Assembly (NCBI GenBank): GCA_046541515.1
Contig: JBKHDD010000135.1
Span: 1-13,498, forward strand
Length of the DNA stretch: 13,498 nucleotides
Source: CAYFVR01 sp046541515
GTDB lineage: Bacteria > Desulfobacterota > Desulfobacteria > Desulfobacterales > Desulfococcaceae
Direction: 5' to 3'
The notes below the pieces were generated by a model. It made no database searches and had not been told where the DNA came from. It worked only from the letters and a program-made list of their open reading frames with translations. A program made the translations under genes and the position numbers. Numbering within the stretch: position 1 is the first letter of the stretch; each line of letters begins with the position of its first letter. Positions 10,681 to 13,498 of the stretch are shown one piece after another.

Positions 10681-11607
10681 TCAGTTCAGGATGTAGGCTT
10701 CCGGGTCCACCGGAACGCCGTTTAGACGGACTTCGTAATGCAGATGGGGACCGGTGCTGCGCCCGGTGTTGCCCATCAAGGCGATTCGTTCGCCTCGGCG
10801 AACTTTCTTGCCGTTTTCAATCAGAATTTCGTCCAGGTGGGCATAGCGGGTGATCATGCCGTGGCCGTGATCGATGACGATCATCCGCCCATAGGAGCCC
10901 CGCTCGCCGGCGAAGGTGACCCGCCCGTCCGCCGCGGCGGTCACCGGGGTGCCCTTCCGAGAGGCGATGTCCAACCCCGCGTGAAATTCGACCAGCCCGG
11001 TAAAGGGAGATTTTCGATTCCCGAAACGGGAGGTGTAGATACCTGTGGTGGGGCGAATCGCCGGAGTGCTGGCCAGCAGGTTCTTTTTGTCCTCCAGATC
11101 GTCGATCAGCGATTCAAAGCCATCTTCCTGGAGCGCGGCGGCCTGGCCGATCTGGCCGATCTGCCCATGCATTTCCCGCATGAGACTTTCATGCCGCTCT
11201 TCCAGCGGCAGGCCGGCGTCCATGTCCCGGGGCGTGGAGCCGCCCACGCCAAAAAGGGGCTCTCCGGTTTCGTCGGGGTTCAGATTGGCGATAATGCGGA
11301 TTTGGCGTTCGAAGCCGTTGAGGGCCAGCAGGCGGGATTTGAGGCCGTTGATCTCTTCGGCGAAGGTTTGAACCTGCCGCCGCTGGATGCCGATGATTTC
11401 CTGGTGGTTGGCCAGCCGGCGAGCGAGCTCCTCGTTGTGGTAGGCCCGTTGCCGAAGCTGATGGTATTCGTAGCCGCAAAAGCCGACGCCGCCGGCGAGG
11501 CCGAAAACCAGCAACACCAGAAAGCCGACAAAGAACCGGGAGATGGTCATCTGCCGGACCGGACCGCCGTCGGTGCTGAGGACGTAAAACGTGATTTTGT
11601 GGCTCAT
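10681..11607 (-). CDS. Membrane-anchored M23 (LytM-like) metallopeptidase
   Basis: Probable peptidoglycan endopeptidase or a regulator of one. The 308-residue protein has a short cytoplasmic N-terminus with a hydrophobic anchor at about 24-46 (FFVGFLVLLVFGLAGGVGF). A coiled-coil stalk follows (about 48-108 and 136-180, with EELARRLANHQE and IDDLEDKK), then a C-terminal M23 domain (about 190-308). Zinc and catalytic residues are all present: H209 and D213 in FHAGLDIA, H257 in YAHLDE, and H288/H290 in GPHLHYEV. An active enzyme rather than a degenerate EnvC/NlpD-type activator is therefore expected. The domain sits outside the inner membrane. It lies 89 bp after folD and is cut off from secA by a terminator. 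Its own Shine-Dalgarno sequence is weak (GAGTGGA). Confidence 0.9.
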   Translation of the reverse strand: MSHKITFYVLSTDGGPVRQMTISRFFVGFLVLLVFGLAGGVGFCGYEYHQLRQRAYHNEELARRLANHQEIIGIQRRQVQTFAEEINGLKSRLLALNGFERQIRIIANLNPDETGEPLFGVGGSTPRDMDAGLPLEERHESLMREMHGQIGQIGQAAALQEDGFESLIDDLEDKKNLLASTPAIRPTTGIYTSRFGNRKSPFTGLVEFHAGLDIASRKGTPVTAAADGRVTFAGERGSYGRMIVIDHGHGMITRYAHLDEILIENGKKVRRGERIALMGNTGRSTGPHLHYEVRLNGVPVDPEAYILN

Positions 11608-11639
11608 GAGTTATCCACTCGGTATCGGGTTGATTTTCC

Positions 11640-11674
11640 GGTCCGGCTCTCCGGAAAGGCGGGAGAGCCGGACC
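11640..11674. repeat. Perfect 13-bp inverted repeat between folD and the M23 gene
   Basis: GGTCCGGCTCTCC (11640-11652) and its exact complement GGAGAGCCGGACC (11662-11674) flank a 9-nt loop. It lies in the 89-bp spacer between the folD stop and the M23 start. The minus-strand transcript continues CGGAAAATCAACCC, so the hairpin lacks the U tract of an intrinsic terminator. It may slow 3' exonucleases and protect folD mRNA, or be a protein-binding site. Confidence 0.75.
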
Positions 11675-11696
11675 CAATCGGCCCAACGCGGAGCGA

Positions 11697-12608
11697 TCAG
11701 TCGATCCCCAGCTTGAATTTGAGAGAGCGAAGGGTGTTGCGCATCAACATCGTTATCGTCATGGGACCCACGCCGCCGGGCACCGGCGTGATGTGACCGG
11801 CGATCTCCTTGGCCGCGTCGAAATCCACGTCGCCGCGGAGGACCGGAACCATCTTGCCGGGATCTTTCTTGCTGGGCTTTTCGCCGACCCGGTTGACCCC
11901 CACGTCGATGACGCAGGCGCCGGGCTTGATCCACTCGGGTTTGACCAGGCCGGGCACGCCGGCGGCAACGATGAGGATGTCGGCTCGCAGGCAGTGGGCG
12001 GCCAGGTCTTTCGTTCGGGTGTGAACGATCGTGACCGTGGAGTTGGCGCCGGGGCCTTTTTGCAGCATCATGTTGGCGATGGGCTTGCCCACGATGTTGG
12101 AGCGGCCCACCACCACCACCTCGGCGCCGCTGGTTTCCACGCCGGCGCGGATGATCATCTCCTGGATGCCGGCCGGGGTGCAGGGGGGGAATTTGACCTC
12201 GTCGCCGCCGATCATCAGCCGGCCGACGTTGACGGGATGGAAGCCGTCCACGTCCTTGTCGGGATCGATGGCGTTCAAGACCTTCTTTTCGTTGATGTGC
12301 TTGGGCAGGGGAAGCTGAACCAGAATCCCGTGAATCTTGTCGTCTTTGTTGTATTTGTCGATCAGCGCCAGGAGCGCTTCCTCGGAGAGGTCGTCGGACT
12401 GATTGTCCTGGATTTCATGGAAGCCCAGCCGATGGGCCGTTTTGATTTTCAGCGTAACGTAGGAGATCGAGGCGGGGTTTTCGCCCACCAGGATCGTCAC
12501 CAGACCCGGAACCACACCATGCTTTTCCTTGATCTGGCCGACCTCGGTTTCAATTTCCTGGAGAATCTGCTCCCGAATTTCCGTACCTTTAATTAGAACG
12601 GCTGACAT
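11697..12608 (-). CDS. folD: Bifunctional methylenetetrahydrofolate dehydrogenase / methenyltetrahydrofolate cyclohydrolase
   Basis: Interconverts 5,10-methylene-THF, 5,10-methenyl-THF and 10-formyl-THF in one-carbon metabolism. The 303-residue protein covers the whole family length. Catalytic residues fall at the E. coli numbers: Y50 and K54 in SISYVTLKIK, Q98 in GILVQLPLP, and D121 in DKDVDGFHPVNVGRL. The nucleotide-binding domain shows VVVVGRSNIVGKP (164-176), GVNRVG and the C-terminal TPVPGGVGPMTITML. A short insertion, GPGANSTVTIVHTRT, replaces the tighter loop of E. coli FolD. It begins with AGGAG 7 nt upstream. In strict anaerobes the enzyme also serves the methyl branch of the Wood-Ljungdahl pathway, but no other pathway gene is seen here. 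Confidence 0.97.
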   Translation of the reverse strand: MSAVLIKGTEIREQILQEIETEVGQIKEKHGVVPGLVTILVGENPASISYVTLKIKTAHRLGFHEIQDNQSDDLSEEALLALIDKYNKDDKIHGILVQLPLPKHINEKKVLNAIDPDKDVDGFHPVNVGRLMIGGDEVKFPPCTPAGIQEMIIRAGVETSGAEVVVVGRSNIVGKPIANMMLQKGPGANSTVTIVHTRTKDLAAHCLRADILIVAAGVPGLVKPEWIKPGACVIDVGVNRVGEKPSKKDPGKMVPVLRGDVDFDAAKEIAGHITPVPGGVGPMTITMLMRNTLRSLKFKLGID

Positions 12609-12873
12609 GGTGCTTCTCCTTTGTTTTGGGTTCGATCCTATCCTTCACCTGAAAATTCGTTCGTTTTTAGTCCAATCCGCCCCGAATGTCAAGGAACGAC
12701 GGCCGCTTCCAACCGTGAATCGATCCAGTCAAGCCCCGAAGTCGCCCTGCCGCCCTTCCCTCTCCTCCGGGGAATGATCCCATCATCGCCCCAACGCCAT
12801 CGTCTCCCCTCGGCGCTTCCCGAAGCCAAAAAAAGAACCGCCCCCCAAGTAACGGACAATTGTCAATTCTCCA
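12609..12873. other. Intergenic region between the PaaK-like gene and folD
   Basis: No gene is seen in these 265 bp. The region holds the folD ribosome binding site and promoter on the right-to-left strand, a run of seven T in the transcript without a convincing stem (near 12830-12836), and the distal part of the heptanucleotide repeat. No clear intrinsic terminator for the PaaK-like gene was found. Confidence 0.6.
12664..12692 (-). promoter_or_regulatory. Sigma70-type promoter for folD
   Basis: A perfect -35 hexamer TTGACA (12687-12692) is followed after 17 nt by TAAAAA (12664-12669), which matches 4 of 6 -10 positions. It lies about 55 nt before the folD start. Confidence 0.6.
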
Positions 12874-12898
12874 TTATCCACTGCCCTTCATCCATTGC
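12857..12898. repeat. Degenerate heptanucleotide tandem repeat (six units) across the end of the PaaK-like gene
   Basis: Six consecutive 7-bp units read on the plus strand as CAATTGT, CAATTCT, CCATTAT, CCACTGC, CCTTCAT and CCATTGC (loose consensus CCATTnn). The array encodes the last residues and the stop codon of the PaaK-like protein on the minus strand. Heptameric repeats of this composition are known as dispersed short tandem repeats in several bacterial groups (general knowledge). Confidence 0.7.
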
Positions 12899-13498
12899 CC
12901 CCGCCCAAACTCCCGCCGATCCCGAATCCTCTCCGCCGGATCAAAGGTTCCGGGCTCCACCAGCCGCACCGCCGCCTCCCAGCCCAGGGATTCGGAAATG
13001 TTCCGGTGGAGGGATTCCACGAAGCGCCGCTGACGGCGCATTTCGTCGAAAAACATGTCGTCGGAGATTTCGATCTGCACGGTGAGCCGGTCCTGGCCGT
13101 CCACCCGGTCGACCAGGAGCTGAAAGGCGGGAACCGTGTCCACCAGCTCGGCCAGCACCCGGCCGATCTGATCGGGCACGATCCGGTTGCCGCGCATGAC
13201 CACCGCCTCGTCGCAACGGCGGAAGATCCGGTCCAGCCGGGCGTGGGTCCGCCCGCAGGCGCAGGGTTCGTAGTTCAGCCGGCTGATGTCCCCGGTGCGG
13301 AACCGAATCAGCGGGAACGCCTCCTTGGCGATGGTGGTCAGCACCAGCTCGCCCTCTTCCCCCGGCGGAACCGGCTGCCCCGCGGCCGGGTCCACGATCT
13401 CGGGGATGAAGTGGTCTTCGGCGATGTGGAGACCGGCCTTTTCGGGACATTCCCAGGCCACGCCGGGACCGAAGACCTCCGCCAAGGTGTAGATGTCG
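12874..13498 (-). CDS. Phenylacetate-CoA ligase-like protein, C-terminal part (starts outside window)
   Basis: Acyl-adenylate/CoA ligase of the PaaK family; the N-terminal two thirds lie beyond the right edge. The first readable residues, DIYTLAEVFGPGVAWEC, match the PaaK core motif. EIVDPAAGQPVPPGEEGELVLTTIAKEAFPLIRFRTGD follows, with the conserved arginine and aspartate of the hinge region. EPCACGRTH is the CxCG insert seen in many anaerobe PaaK paralogues. Two motifs deviate from typical PaaK: RRCDEAVVMRG where GRSDDMLIIRG is usual, and the C-terminus after VEPGT, which lacks the GK of the usual SEGKA segment. The last residues (GQWMKGSG) and the stop come from a heptanucleotide repeat. 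The substrate is unknown and need not be phenylacetate. The TTG at 13485 is an internal Leu codon, not a start. Confidence 0.85.
   Translation of the reverse strand, partial: DIYTLAEVFGPGVAWECPEKAGLHIAEDHFIPEIVDPAAGQPVPPGEEGELVLTTIAKEAFPLIRFRTGDISRLNYEPCACGRTHARLDRIFRRCDEAVVMRGNRIVPDQIGRVLAELVDTVPAFQLLVDRVDGQDRLTVQIEISDDMFFDEMRRQRRFVESLHRNISESLGWEAAVRLVEPGTFDPAERIRDRREFGRGQWMKGSG

Overview
This 13.5 kb, GC-rich window has every supportable gene on the minus strand. It looks like a housekeeping stretch of a Gram-negative chromosome, most likely Desulfobacterota (the former Deltaproteobacteria). That placement is an inference. It rests on the gene content (folD, an M23 peptidase beside secA, a PaaK-type ligase with a CxCG insert, a YqiJ/YqiK flotillin pair) and on dispersed repeats of a style common in that group. 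No rRNA, tRNA, CRISPR, phage, IS transposase or defence gene was found.

Reading in the direction of transcription (right to left): (1) the C-terminal third of a phenylacetate-CoA ligase-like protein enters from the right edge and ends inside a heptanucleotide tandem repeat. (2) After a gap holding a good sigma70-type promoter comes folD. An 89-bp spacer with a perfect 13-bp inverted repeat follows, then a membrane-anchored M23 metallopeptidase ending at a GC-rich intrinsic terminator. (3) A near-consensus promoter and a structured leader of about 115 nt precede a tightly packed seven-gene run: secA, clpS, clpA, aat, a HIT-domain hydrolase, an uncharacterised lipoprotein and a glutaredoxin-like protein. 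Spacings run from a 4-bp overlap to 33 bp, and a weak terminator ends the run. (4) After a 269-bp gap come a yqiJ-like OB-fold membrane protein and a yqiK/floT-like flotillin, separated by a 191-bp spacer that carries two facing C-rich/G-rich palindromic repeats resembling a MITE relic. The flotillin reading frame runs to the left edge of the window.

The most coherent theme is the N-degron pathway. Aat adds Leu or Phe to proteins with N-terminal Arg or Lys, ClpS recognises the resulting N-termini, and ClpA (with ClpP, not present here) unfolds and degrades them. All three lie in one apparent transcription unit led by the Sec export motor SecA. The flotillin pair probably forms a separate membrane-microdomain module.

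I do not see a clearly undescribed biological system here. The points most worth checking are the secA/N-degron operon with its uncharacterised lipoprotein and Grx, the structured secA leader, the repeat-encoded and apparently lysine-less C-terminus of the PaaK-like protein, the MITE-like insertion inside the flotillin operon, and the Asp-rich loop in the YqiJ-like protein.
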